Below, in pieces: positions 8,665-17,414 of a stretch of 64,000 nt of DNA. The notes beneath the pieces were generated by a model. It saw nothing but the letters and a program-made list of their open reading frames with translations, searched no databases and had not been told where the DNA came from. The stretch is from VXYL01 sp965243095 (GTDB lineage: Bacteria; Pseudomonadota; Gammaproteobacteria; Pseudomonadales; Azotimanducaceae). The position numbers and the translations under genes are program-made. The first letter of the stretch is position 1; every line of letters starts with the position of its first letter. Location: assembly GCA_965243095.1 (NCBI GenBank), contig OZ251530.1:3038001-3102000 (forward strand), given 5' to 3'.

Positions 8665-10644
8665 CTACGGACTGTGCCGCAGGCCCGTCATCTGGAACCG
8701 GAACCGCTTGTTCGGGCGCGGCACCGGCACGTTGGTTATCTTCAGCTCGTAGCCCGGCGGCGTCAATCGCAGCTCCGCCGTGTGCAGAATGGCGGCCACC
8801 GTCAGCAGCATTTGCGCCTCGGCGAAGCCGCCGCCCAAGCAGCGGTGCGTGCCCAAGCCGAACGGCGCGTAGGCGTAGGGTTGCCGATGTTCGGCGCGCT
8901 CGGGCAGGTAGCGGTCGATGTCGAATCGGTCCGGCTCCGGAAAGAACTCCGGCAGGCGATGCGTCACCGACGTGACGACATACACCCGTTGGCCCGCGGC
9001 AACGTGGTGGCCCGCCAGATCGAAGGAATTCGCCACGGTGCGGAACAGCGCCACGCCCACCGGATACATCCGCAACGCCTCCAACACCGTGCGATGCGTG
9101 ACGTCCAGTTGCCGCAACCGCTCCACCGTCGTCGGCCCGGCGAAAAACTCGTCCACTTCCGCTTGGATGCGCCGCAGCAGATCCGGGTGTTTCAGAATCG
9201 CGTACAAGGTGAACGCGCAGCTGGTCGCCACGGTCTCGATGCCCACCAGATACGGTGCCAGCGCCATGGCGCGCATGTCCGTTTCGGGGAAGAACTGCGG
9301 ATCGGCGTTGTGCAGATCCAACAGGTCGTTGATGAAGTCGTCGGCGTCTGCGTGACGGCCGCCGGGGCGGTGCGACTGCAGCGTCCGCTCGGCCAGCGCC
9401 TGCAGCCGCGTGTGCGCGCGTTTGAAGCGGTGGGCGAACAGGAACTGCGGCATTTGCCGCGTGGCGCGGGTGATCAGCAACGTCTCCAAGTAGTCCACCA
9501 TGTCGCGCAAATGCGCGGACGCCCGCTCGCCGGCCAGCACTTCGCCCATTTGATCGGCGATGATCTGCTGCACCGCGAGCAGGGGTTGGAGCCGTTGGTT
9601 GCGCGGCCAGCCGGCCGCGCGTTCGCGCGCGATGTCGCTCGCCACGCCGAGGAAGTCGTGAAAACGCCGGCGCGAAAAACCGGACGCGAGGGCTTTGCGC
9701 ATGGCCGCATGCTCGGCGCCGTCCATGTTCAACACCAGCCGCGCCGCGCCCATCCCTTCGGCAAAGCCGATCCACGGCTGGGAACTGAAGTGTTCGCGGC
9801 CGCGCTTGTTGGCGAACCGGTTGACCTCCGGCCCGGCGAGCACCAGCGCCTTCCGGTGCAGCAAGCGCACCTCGAACACGGGCCCGAGTTGCAGGTATTT
9901 TCGCGTCACGAAGGCGCGGAAGTCCCCAGCGGCGTCGAGGGCGCTGCCGATGAGGGGCAAGCCTTTGACGATCGGGATCTTCTTGGGTTCGCCGGCGGGC
10001 GCTTTGGCTTCTTGCTCTCTCGATTCGCGCACGGCGCGGGCCACCGCTTGGCCGATCAAGTCCAATCGGCGCATCAAGTCGATGCGTTCGCGGGCTTCCG
10101 CCAACTCGGCTTTGCTGAGAATGCGCTGGAACATGCCGCAGGCGTCCGCCAGGCAGATGAGCACCACGTCCCGCGGCGTGGGAATGTCGTCGGCGAACAA
10201 CGTGCCCATGATGCGCAAGCGCACCTCCTGCTCGGCCTCGCCGTCCACGGCCGGGTAGCGGCGCGCCCGCGCCACTTGCGGCGACGGTTGCACCTCGTCG
10301 CCTTCGGCGGCTTGCAGGATGTTGGCGGCGAGCAACCGCGCCAGCGCGGCGGCCCGGATCGCATCTCCGTCCGCGGCGACGCGGCGCACCCAGAACAAGG
10401 CGTCGCGTGTTTTCTTCTCGGCGACGATTCGGGCGAGGGTGGGATCGAGCAGCTCGTCGTCCAGCGGCGTGGCGTCCACCACGACGAGCTGATCCAAGTC
10501 CGTGTCGATGCGGTTCTCCTGCGCCAAATCCATCAACACGGCGCCGGCGAGGGTGTGGTGCAGGTCCGGCTCCGGCACGAAGGCGAGGTCGCCGGCGGTT
10601 TCGCCGCACAACAGCAACAGGATCTCTTCGGCGAAGCGCAGCAT
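8665..10644 (-). CDS. GPP34-cytochrome P450 fusion protein
   Basis: 659 residues with two domains. Residues 1-215 resemble the GPP34 (GOLPH3-like) fold: FAEEILLLL at the N-terminus, TLAGAVLMDLA, LVVVDATPLDDELLD, and a late helix LADACGMFQRIL. Eukaryotic GOLPH3 binds phosphatidylinositol-4-phosphate at Golgi membranes. Residues 222-650 are a complete cytochrome P450: I-helix GIETV (468-472), ExxR as E522-R525, a PDRFDIDRY meander, and the haem loop FGLGTHRCLGG with the Cys ligand at 602. All catalytic elements are intact, so an active haem monooxygenase is expected. No redox partner is encoded nearby. The start is the ATG at 10644, where GPP34 similarity begins; the frame upstream runs into the sulfotransferase. 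It lies 32 nt downstream of the sulfotransferase, probably one operon. Confidence 0.85.
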   Translation of the reverse strand: MLRFAEEILLLLCGETAGDLAFVPEPDLHHTLAGAVLMDLAQENRIDTDLDQLVVVDATPLDDELLDPTLARIVAEKKTRDALFWVRRVAADGDAIRAAALARLLAANILQAAEGDEVQPSPQVARARRYPAVDGEAEQEVRLRIMGTLFADDIPTPRDVVLICLADACGMFQRILSKAELAEARERIDLMRRLDLIGQAVARAVRESREQEAKAPAGEPKKIPIVKGLPLIGSALDAAGDFRAFVTRKYLQLGPVFEVRLLHRKALVLAGPEVNRFANKRGREHFSSQPWIGFAEGMGAARLVLNMDGAEHAAMRKALASGFSRRRFHDFLGVASDIARERAAGWPRNQRLQPLLAVQQIIADQMGEVLAGERASAHLRDMVDYLETLLITRATRQMPQFLFAHRFKRAHTRLQALAERTLQSHRPGGRHADADDFINDLLDLHNADPQFFPETDMRAMALAPYLVGIETVATSCAFTLYAILKHPDLLRRIQAEVDEFFAGPTTVERLRQLDVTHRTVLEALRMYPVGVALFRTVANSFDLAGHHVAAGQRVYVVTSVTHRLPEFFPEPDRFDIDRYLPERAEHRQPYAYAPFGLGTHRCLGGGFAEAQMLLTVAAILHTAELRLTPPGYELKITNVPVPRPNKRFRFQMTGLRHSP

Positions 10645-10676
10645 GGAGGTTCTCTCGATACGGTTCGTTGCAGGCG

Positions 10677-11825
10677 CTAGGACGCCGCGCGGCGCTCGTC
10701 CGGCGGCTCGTAGCCCCATTCCTGCGTGGCGAAGCCCCAGTGCTCCACAACGCGGTCGATGTCCGCCTGCGCCATCGGCAAGCGGTTTTTCTGGTAGCCG
10801 GAGAGCCCTTGCAGATAGGTGGCGACGGCCGGCGCCGCTTGCCGCCAATCCGGCAGATCGAGTTCGGCGTACAGGCGTTCCAACTCGCCGAGCGGGTCGC
10901 GTTCCAAGTCCTCAAAGCGCACCTCGGCGAGTTGGCCGGCGGGAATGCGCTCGCGGTCGCGCAGGTACTTGCGCATCACGTCGCGGTACATCGTCACCAG
11001 GAACCGCTCCATCTCCTCTTCATCGTAGTGATCGAGTTGGTAGAGGGGCAACAGGGTGCGGTACAGGTGCATGAGCGAGGGGTACACGTCGAAGGGGTTG
11101 CGCACGATGTGGACGAACTTGGCGCGCGGAAAGAGGCGCAGCAGCACGTCGGCGCGGGCGGTGTTCACGGTGTTGCGCAGCAGCAGCGGCCTGCCTTCCG
11201 CAAGCAGCGAGGTTTTGCGCAGCACGCGCAGGTAGGCGCGTTCCCAACGCTGCAGCTCGTGTGGCGAAAGGCCGCCGCTGGGGCGCCCGTCCGCGCCCGT
11301 GCCCAGCATCACGTACTTGTCGAACCACTGCATGGTTTGCCGCGGGAAGGAGAGTTGATGCACGAACGACATGTGCGACGTGCCGGCGACGCCCAGATCC
11401 TCCTCCATGGGCGTGTCCAAGGAGATGGCCACGTTGTCCATCGGGCGCGTTTGCCCGTCGCCACCCATGCCGCGTTCCATCAGCCCTTTCAACCGGCCGC
11501 GCGCCGTCAACGCGAACGTGGCCACCGCGCCTTGAAAGGTGGTGAAGCAGCCGAAGCGCGCGTCTTGCGCCATGAGGTACTGCAAGTGCGTGGTGCCGGA
11601 ACGGGCGAAACCCAAGAGGAAAACCGGCGCTTCAAGGCGCGCGTTGTCCACTTGGCGGGAGTGGGCGAGGTACTCCCAAATCCGCAGCGGCGTCGCCAGC
11701 GCGGAAAAGCCAAGCACCCGGGCCGCCTTGCCCCAGAACGCTCTTGGTACGCCGCCGTTCTCCCACATCATGCGCAGCCACGCCGACGGCGGCGTGAACG
11801 TGCAGGGATGAAAGTCGTTCCTCAT
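10677..11825 (-). CDS. Sulfotransferase family protein
   Basis: 382-residue PAPS-dependent sulfotransferase-like protein (Sulfotransfer_3 type). The 5'-phosphosulfate-binding loop is FLLGFARSGTTHLQYL (69-84), with the conserved Arg-Ser-Gly-Thr-Thr. The 3'-phosphate region is FVHIVRNPFDVYPS, and the late segment RFEDLERDPLGELERLY is typical of the family. No signal peptide, so cytosolic. The start at 11825 is chosen because AGAAGG lies 4-5 nt upstream; the frame continues 38 codons further without similarity. It is first in a two-gene leftward operon with the GPP34-P450 fusion, suggesting oxygenation and sulfation of the same lipophilic substrate. That pairing is inference. Confidence 0.85.
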   Translation of the reverse strand: MRNDFHPCTFTPPSAWLRMMWENGGVPRAFWGKAARVLGFSALATPLRIWEYLAHSRQVDNARLEAPVFLLGFARSGTTHLQYLMAQDARFGCFTTFQGAVATFALTARGRLKGLMERGMGGDGQTRPMDNVAISLDTPMEEDLGVAGTSHMSFVHQLSFPRQTMQWFDKYVMLGTGADGRPSGGLSPHELQRWERAYLRVLRKTSLLAEGRPLLLRNTVNTARADVLLRLFPRAKFVHIVRNPFDVYPSLMHLYRTLLPLYQLDHYDEEEMERFLVTMYRDVMRKYLRDRERIPAGQLAEVRFEDLERDPLGELERLYAELDLPDWRQAAPAVATYLQGLSGYQKNRLPMAQADIDRVVEHWGFATQEWGYEPPDERRAAS

Positions 11826-11932
11826 GCCTTCTTTCTGGTAGCTCCACGCTGCCAGTATGCCCTTTCTTGCGGCCTTGCCGAAATGGCGGCGAATCCGCAG
11901 ACTGCGCACGTTCCGTTTCGGTTGGCAACAGC

Positions 11933-12925
11933 ATGCCATTTTGCCGCTTTGTTGCGACGAGGTTCGGCCCGTCGGTGTTGGCGTGCGCCTTGGCCGGTGC
12001 GCCCGGTGGCGCCGCCGCCGACGAATACCAAGGCGACATGGTCGATGGCCAGCGCCACGGGCGCGGCGTTTTGCTCTGGGGCGAGGGACACCGCTACGAA
12101 GGCGAGTTCCGGCGCGGCTTGATGCACGGCCAGGGCGTCCACACCACGCCGAGCGGCGAGAGCTACCGGGGCGCGTTCGCCAGCGGCCGGCGCCACGGCG
12201 CCGGCGTTCTGCGGTTGGCCTCCGGCGCCGTGTACGAAGGCGGCTTCCAGCTCGGCGCGATGACCGGCGCCGGCCGCTTGACCTGGCCGAACGGCGACAT
12301 CTACGAAGGCGATTTCGTCGACGGCGAGCGCACCGGCGAGGGCGCGTACGAGTGGCGCAGCGGCGAGCGCTACGAAGGCGCGCTGGCGGCCGGCGTTCCG
12401 CACGGGCAGGGCGTGTACGCCTACGCGGACGGGACGACCTACGACGGCCGATTCGAGAACGGCCGCAAATCCGGCCGCGGCGCCTTGTCGTGGGACAATG
12501 GCAATCGCTACGAAGGCCACTTCGCCGCCGACCTGCGCCACGGCCTCGGCCACTTCCGCTGGCGCGACGGCACGCTCTACAAGGGCCGCTTCGCCTTCGG
12601 GCGCCAGCACGGCCCGGGGGTCAAACAGACGCCCGGCGGCGGCATGGTGTTCCAGAAGTGGAACGATGGCGAGCTGGTGGCCGAACAGCCGGTGGAAGAG
12701 GTGGCCCGCTGTGCGCTGCGTTTGGAAGAGCAGCCTTGGATGTTTCGCGGGCGCCGGTGCGTGAACGGCTTGGCGCATGGCGATGGCGACGCCGTGCGCG
12801 CCGATGGCGGCGCCTACATCGTCAACGGCCGCTTCATCTTGGGGCGCTTGGTGCGCGGTGCGCCGGTGTCCTTGGCTTTGGACACCGCCGAACGCGGCTT
12901 GGGGCCCTTGGGGCCGGTGCAATAG
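11933..12925 (+). CDS. Exported MORN-repeat protein
   Basis: 330 residues. An N-terminal signal-like segment (1-27, ending GAPGGAAA) is followed by nine MORN repeats of 23 residues (about 30-240; units start YxGxF and carry HGxGV). The C-terminal 80 residues are non-repetitive and contain two cysteines (RCALRLEE, RRCVNG) that could form a disulfide outside the cytoplasm. MORN repeats build extended beta surfaces for lipid or protein contact. The ATG at 11933 is chosen because it gives the signal peptide; no strong ribosome site is visible and the frame runs 22 codons further upstream. The kinase-like gene follows 18 nt later, so they are probably cotranscribed. Function beyond scaffolding is not evident. 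Confidence 0.8.
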   Translation: MPFCRFVATRFGPSVLACALAGAPGGAAADEYQGDMVDGQRHGRGVLLWGEGHRYEGEFRRGLMHGQGVHTTPSGESYRGAFASGRRHGAGVLRLASGAVYEGGFQLGAMTGAGRLTWPNGDIYEGDFVDGERTGEGAYEWRSGERYEGALAAGVPHGQGVYAYADGTTYDGRFENGRKSGRGALSWDNGNRYEGHFAADLRHGLGHFRWRDGTLYKGRFAFGRQHGPGVKQTPGGGMVFQKWNDGELVAEQPVEEVARCALRLEEQPWMFRGRRCVNGLAHGDGDAVRADGGAYIVNGRFILGRLVRGAPVSLALDTAERGLGPLGPVQ

Positions 12926-12943
12926 GCTCGACCGGCGAACCCC

Positions 12944-15247
12944 ATGCAAATCCCCGGCTACCGGATGCAACGCGAGCTGGCGCGTGGCAATTCCGCCACC
13001 GTCCATCTCGCCCACCACCCGTTGCGTGGCGCGGTCGCGATCAAAGTGGTGGCGCCCGAGGTCGCCGCAGACGCCGCGTTCGCCACGCGTTTCCTCGAAG
13101 GCGCCGAACGCGCCCGCGCCCTCGACCATCCCGGCATCGTTCGCGTACATCAGGCGGGCTGGCATGGCGACGCCTTGTTCGTGGTCATGGACTACCTGCG
13201 CGGCGGCGACCTCGACCGCAACTTGGAGGTCGGGCTGCATGTGCAGAACGTCGTCGAGGCCACCAAACAGTTGGCGCTGGCGCTCGGCCACGCGCACCGC
13301 AAGGGCGCGCTGCACCTCGGCCTGAAGCCCGGCAACATCCTCTTCAACGCGCAAGGCGCGGCGCTGCTGGCGGACTTCGGCACTTCCTGCGCGGGTGCGC
13401 CGGAAGCGGCCGCCTACGCCAGCCCGGAGCAAGCGGGCGGGGCGGCGACGGACGGGCGCTCGGATTTGTACAGTTTGGGCGTGTTGTTCTACCGCATGTT
13501 GACCGGCGGCGTGCCGTTCGCGGGGCAGTCCGTGGAAGGCGAAAGCGGCGACGGCGGAAGGCATCGCCCGGAACCACCTTTGGCGTTGCAGTGGGCGCCG
13601 TTTCAAGAAGTGATGCGTTCCCTGCTGGCGCACTCGCCGGCGGACCGTTTTCCTTCCGGGGCCGCGGTCGCCGGGGCCTTGGACGCGGTGCGCTCCCGCG
13701 CTTTGGTGCCGGACGTGGCGATCAAGACCCGCGCCGTGGCCGTGGCGGAAATCGACGCCGTGGCGGCGACCATTGCTGCGGAACGCGGCGACGCGTCGCG
13801 CCGCCAAGAACGCCGGCGCGCGGCGGTGGCGTGGCTGGTGCCGCTGGCCTTGGCGGCGGTGGTGGCGGGAGCGGTTGGGTGGCAGGCGCACCGCAATCCC
13901 GCCACCTTCGATCGCGCGCTGGCCGCGATTGGCCTCGTGGAACACCCAGACGTGGTGGTGGCGTGGCGCGAAGCCGAGCTCTTGGCGCAAGATCCGGCGC
14001 AGCGCTTGCCGGCCTTGGCGGCAGCGTATCGGAATGTGCTGGCCTTGGCGCCGCAACACGAGGGTGCGCTGGCGGCGCTTGCGGACGCCGCGGTGAACGC
14101 CAAAGCGACGGTGCGCGCAGCGCTGGCGGACGCGGACGTGGATCTAGCCGCGGCGCACCTCAACGAGTTCGGCGCGGTTTTTCCAGACGACGCCGAGCTC
14201 GGCGGGCTCTTCGAGGCGCTCAACGATCATCGGCAAGCGAAGCGGCTGCTCACCGACACCGCTTTGCTGCTGGCCGGCGGCGGCTTGGCGCACGCGGCTT
14301 CCGCGGACTTGGCCATCGCCAGCTACCGCGAGGCGTTGCGCCTGGTGCCGAACAACGCCGAGGCGCTGGCCGCCTTGGACCGGATCGCCGCGCACTACGG
14401 CGCCGCCGCGGCGAACGCCGCGCGCTTCGGCGATCTGCAAGTCGCGATGGCGAACATGGAGCGCGCCACGGCCGCCAACCCGGATTTCAGCGGCGCCGCG
14501 GCCGTGCGCGCCACGCTCTCGGACGCCGAGGCGCTGCAGGCGGAGATCAACGCGCTGCTCAACGAAGCCGCGGTGTTGCGCGAGGGCGGCGCGTTGATCG
14601 ATCCGCCGGGCGACAACGCCGCGGAGCGTTATCGGCGCGTTCTCGCCACCAGGCCGGACGACGCCGTGGCTGTGCAGGGGCTTGCGGAGGTGGTCACGCA
14701 GGTGCGCGCGGACTTCGCGGCGAAACTGGAAAGCGGCGACTTGGAGGCGGCGCGCGCGTTGGTGGCGCGCACCGCGGCATCCGGCATTGCCGACGACTTG
14801 GTGGCGGAGATGAACACCCGCGTCGACGGCGAGATCGAGCGCGTGGAAACCGTCGATGCGCTCATCGCCGAAGCCGAGGCGTTGTGCGCGGAAGGCTACA
14901 TCACCGGCCCGTCCTTGGCGGACAACTGCGTGGCCAAGTTGCGCGAGGCACAGAGCTTGGATCCGAGCAATGCCGACGCGGCGCGGCTGCTCTCCGTCGC
15001 CGCCACGCAGCTGGAAACGGTGGCGCGCGAGGCGTTCCACATCGGCATGAAAGCCGAAGGGTTGCGCTATTTGGACTTGGCGCTCACCGTCACGCCGGGC
15101 ATTTCGCGCTGGCGCGAGCGGCGCGAACGCTGGCAAGCCGAGATCGACGCGGAGGCCGGCGCGCGGGAACGAACCGACTCGCCGGCGTTGCCGGAGCAAG
15201 CCGGTAGAATACCCGTCGTCTCCAGCGAACGGCCACTGACGCCTTGA
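12944..15247 (+). CDS. Kinase-like membrane protein (predicted pseudokinase) with TPR-like C-terminus
   Basis: 767 residues: an N-terminal Hanks-type kinase fold (1-260), one transmembrane helix (about 293-313), and a long helical TPR-like periplasmic region (330-745). The glycine loop is ARGNSATVHLA, the ATP lysine is K34 in VAIK, and DFG is present (D144). The catalytic-loop HRD is replaced by H124-L125-G126, and codon 126 at 13319 reads GGC (Gly). The catalytic aspartate is therefore missing while Lys128 and Asn131 remain. Such proteins usually bind ATP or partners without phosphotransfer (family knowledge). It lies between the MORN gene and an MBL hydrolase whose TTG start overlaps this stop codon (TTGA), indicating translational coupling. 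Calling it inactive is inference. Confidence 0.8.
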   Translation: MQIPGYRMQRELARGNSATVHLAHHPLRGAVAIKVVAPEVAADAAFATRFLEGAERARALDHPGIVRVHQAGWHGDALFVVMDYLRGGDLDRNLEVGLHVQNVVEATKQLALALGHAHRKGALHLGLKPGNILFNAQGAALLADFGTSCAGAPEAAAYASPEQAGGAATDGRSDLYSLGVLFYRMLTGGVPFAGQSVEGESGDGGRHRPEPPLALQWAPFQEVMRSLLAHSPADRFPSGAAVAGALDAVRSRALVPDVAIKTRAVAVAEIDAVAATIAAERGDASRRQERRRAAVAWLVPLALAAVVAGAVGWQAHRNPATFDRALAAIGLVEHPDVVVAWREAELLAQDPAQRLPALAAAYRNVLALAPQHEGALAALADAAVNAKATVRAALADADVDLAAAHLNEFGAVFPDDAELGGLFEALNDHRQAKRLLTDTALLLAGGGLAHAASADLAIASYREALRLVPNNAEALAALDRIAAHYGAAAANAARFGDLQVAMANMERATAANPDFSGAAAVRATLSDAEALQAEINALLNEAAVLREGGALIDPPGDNAAERYRRVLATRPDDAVAVQGLAEVVTQVRADFAAKLESGDLEAARALVARTAASGIADDLVAEMNTRVDGEIERVETVDALIAEAEALCAEGYITGPSLADNCVAKLREAQSLDPSNADAARLLSVAATQLETVAREAFHIGMKAEGLRYLDLALTVTPGISRWRERRERWQAEIDAEAGARERTDSPALPEQAGRIPVVSSERPLTP

Positions 15248-16161
15248 CCGCCATTCCGTTCCAACGCGCGCTCGACTTTCGCTATGGCGAAGCGGCCGAA
15301 GTGGCTCCGGGTGTGCGCCGCGTCATCGCCAACAACCCCAGCGCGTTCACGCTCTACGGCACCGGCACCTACCTCGTCGGCCGCGGCGCGGTGGCCGTGG
15401 TGGATCCCGGGCCGGCGGACGAGGTACACATCCAAGCGCTGCTGCGCGCCACCGCCGGCGAGACCATCACGCACATGGTGGTGACGCACACCCACCGCGA
15501 CCACTCGCCCGGCTGCCGACTGCTGGCCGAACACACAAACGCCAAGACCTACGGTTTCGGGCCGCACGGCGCCGGCCGCGTCGTCAACGGCGTGGAAGCG
15601 GTGGGCGAGGTGGAAGAGGGCGGCGATGGAGACTTCGACCCAGACGTTCGCGTACGGCATGGCGACGTTGTCGAAGGCGACGGCTGGGCGTTGGAGTGCG
15701 TGCATACGCCCGGCCACACCTCCAACCACGTCTGCTTCGCGTTGCGGGCGAACGGCGGCAATCTGCTGTTCAGCGGCGACCATGTGATGGGCTGGTCCAC
15801 CAGCGTCATTTCGCCGCCGGACGGACACATGGGCAGCTACATGGCCAGCTTGGAGTTGCTGCTCGAACGCGAGGACGACGTCTATTGGCCAACGCACGGG
15901 CCCGCCATCACGGCGCCGAAGCGCCACGTCCGCGCTTTCCTCGCCCATCGCCGCGAGCGCGAGGAGCAGATACGGCGTCACCTCGCCGGCGGCGCGGCGC
16001 GTATTGCCGAGATGGTTCCGACCATGTACGCCGCTGTTCCGCCCGCGCTGCACGGCGCCGCGGCGCGCAGCGTGTGGGCGGCCATGCTGCTGCTGTGGGA
16101 GCGGGGCGAAGTGGAGTGCGACGGCACCCCGGCGTTGGACGCCGAGTTTCGCTTGCGCTAG
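15244..16161 (+). CDS. Metallo-beta-lactamase-fold hydrolase (LACTB2-like)
   Basis: 305-residue MBL-fold enzyme. The zinc signature THTHRDH gives H82, H84, D86 and H87. Further ligands are in HTPGHTSNHVCF (about 157-168) and the SGDHVMG aspartate/histidine (about 178-184), with a late WPTHGP histidine. The organisation resembles the LACTB2/glyoxalase-II branch with a helical C-terminal extension. LACTB2 is a ribonuclease, whereas other members cleave thioesters, so the substrate is open. No signal peptide. The start is a TTG overlapping the stop of the kinase-like gene by 4 nt, so expression depends on that operon. All zinc ligands visible look intact. Confidence 0.8.
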   Translation: MTAIPFQRALDFRYGEAAEVAPGVRRVIANNPSAFTLYGTGTYLVGRGAVAVVDPGPADEVHIQALLRATAGETITHMVVTHTHRDHSPGCRLLAEHTNAKTYGFGPHGAGRVVNGVEAVGEVEEGGDGDFDPDVRVRHGDVVEGDGWALECVHTPGHTSNHVCFALRANGGNLLFSGDHVMGWSTSVISPPDGHMGSYMASLELLLEREDDVYWPTHGPAITAPKRHVRAFLAHRREREEQIRRHLAGGAARIAEMVPTMYAAVPPALHGAAARSVWAAMLLLWERGEVECDGTPALDAEFRLR

Positions 16162-16238
16162 CGCGTGCCGGCGGCAATCCGCCACCAGCGCCAAAAGGCG
16201 TTATGATGCCTTCTTGTTCACACTGACCGGAGGTGCCC

Positions 16239-16826
16239 ATGTTCGACAAACGCAAAGACGCTGGCCCGATGCCGCCGACGCCCCAACCGAGCGCCCCGCC
16301 GGCCGCGGCCGGGCCGCCGCAACCGGGCCGGCCCAGTGCCGCCAAGGCGACCATCGGCCCCACCATCGTCATCGACGGCCGCATCTCCGGCGACGAGGAC
16401 GTGGTCATCTCCGGCCAGTGCGAAGGCACCATCAACCTCCCCAAGCACACCTTGACGATTCAGGCGGGCGGCCACGTGCGCGCCGACGTGGTCGCCAACG
16501 TGGTGCAAATCGAAGGCCAAGTGGAAGGCGACGTGGACGGCGTGGACAAGGTGGTGCTCACCGCCACCGGGCGCATGGAGGGGAACATCAAGGCGCCGCG
16601 GGTCATCGTCAACGACGGCGCCAAGTTCAAGGGCAGCATCGACATGGACCCGGAAATCGTCGACAGCGCCAAGCCGCAAGCGGCGGCAACCGCTCAGCCG
16701 CAGCCCGCGGCACCCGCCAAACCGAAGCTGACCGGCGATGGCCGGCCGGTGCAGAACCCCGGGTCGACGCCGGCCTCCAACGCCGCCGGAAGCCCGCGCA
16801 AGAGCCCAGCTGGCGGTTCGCCCTAA
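16239..16826 (+). CDS. Bactofilin (polymer-forming cytoskeletal protein)
   Basis: 195 residues. A proline-rich disordered N-terminus (1-40) is followed by a central beta-helix core (about 45-145) with the bactofilin signature TIVIDGRISGDEDVVISG and regular GxVxGxV turns such as IEGQVEGDVDGVDKV. An unstructured Pro/Ala/Gly tail completes it. Bactofilins self-assemble without nucleotide into filaments that scaffold cell-wall enzymes. The ATG at 16239 has GGAGG at 16229-16233; a GTG 6 nt upstream would place the ribosome site inside the gene. A TATGAT hexamer at 16202-16207 could be a -10. No LytM-type M23 peptidase partner lies next to it. Confidence 0.9.
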   Translation: MFDKRKDAGPMPPTPQPSAPPAAAGPPQPGRPSAAKATIGPTIVIDGRISGDEDVVISGQCEGTINLPKHTLTIQAGGHVRADVVANVVQIEGQVEGDVDGVDKVVLTATGRMEGNIKAPRVIVNDGAKFKGSIDMDPEIVDSAKPQAAATAQPQPAAPAKPKLTGDGRPVQNPGSTPASNAAGSPRKSPAGGSP

Positions 16827-16832
16827 GGGGCG

Positions 16833-17414
16833 ATGTTGCCTTCGCATTTGGCGACGCGGTTGCTGCCGCTGGTATTCGAGGACGTTGCCGCACAGCCGCG
16901 CTTGAACATCCTCGACATCGGCGCCGCCACTGCCGAGAGCGTGCGTTTCTTCGCGGGCTACCGCTGCCGCCTGCAATTCGCCGATCTGTTCGGCGAGACC
17001 GGCTATCGGCGGCAGCATCAACGCCGGCGCCGGCCGCACGAGACCGTGTTCGACCGCGTATTCGACTTCCCCATCGGCACCATGTTCGACGTGTGCCTGT
17101 TTTGGGACTTCCTCAATTATCTGGATACGGGCCTGTTGCGCGATCTCGCCCAGACCTTGCGCCGCCACGTCCACGAAGGCACGCGCGGGCACGCTTTCGT
17201 GCCGTTTTCCAACGCGCTGCCGTTCGCCGGCATGCGCTTCGGCTTGGACCGCGCCGATCAGCTCACCGTGAAGGACGACCCGCCCCCGCCGCCGCCGCAT
17301 CCGCACACGAACAAGGTCATCGCCGCCAGCTTTTGGCCGTTCGCGGTGACCCGCGCCACCCTGCTTGAGGAGAACCGGCAGGAGTTGCTTATGGAGGTGC
17401 GCCTCGATTCCTAA
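16833..17414 (+). CDS. Class I SAM methyltransferase-like protein
   Basis: 193 residues. The motif LNILDIGAATAESVRFF (about 24-40) matches the SAM-binding glycine motif of class I methyltransferases (hD-x-G-x-x-x-G-x, here with Ala in place of a Gly). FDVCLFWDFLNYLD matches the motif-IV region. The protein is short for the fold and has a poly-proline run near residue 150 (PPPPPPHPH), so an intact transferase is not certain. It begins 6 nt after the bactofilin stop and is likely cotranscribed. It overlaps the convergent ATPase gene by 4 nt (shared CTAA). Target unknown. Confidence 0.6.
   Translation: MLPSHLATRLLPLVFEDVAAQPRLNILDIGAATAESVRFFAGYRCRLQFADLFGETGYRRQHQRRRRPHETVFDRVFDFPIGTMFDVCLFWDFLNYLDTGLLRDLAQTLRRHVHEGTRGHAFVPFSNALPFAGMRFGLDRADQLTVKDDPPPPPPHPHTNKVIAASFWPFAVTRATLLEENRQELLMEVRLDS

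Noticed and set aside
7397..10915. 1172-codon minus-strand frame across the SDR and P450 genes
   Set aside because: Runs antisense to the SDR and out of frame with the P450 fusion; low-complexity translation.
16191..16215. Intrinsic terminator after the MBL gene (AAGGC/GCCTT)
   Set aside because: Stem of only 5 bp and interrupted T-run; the TATGAT inside is as likely a -10, so neither is listed as a feature.
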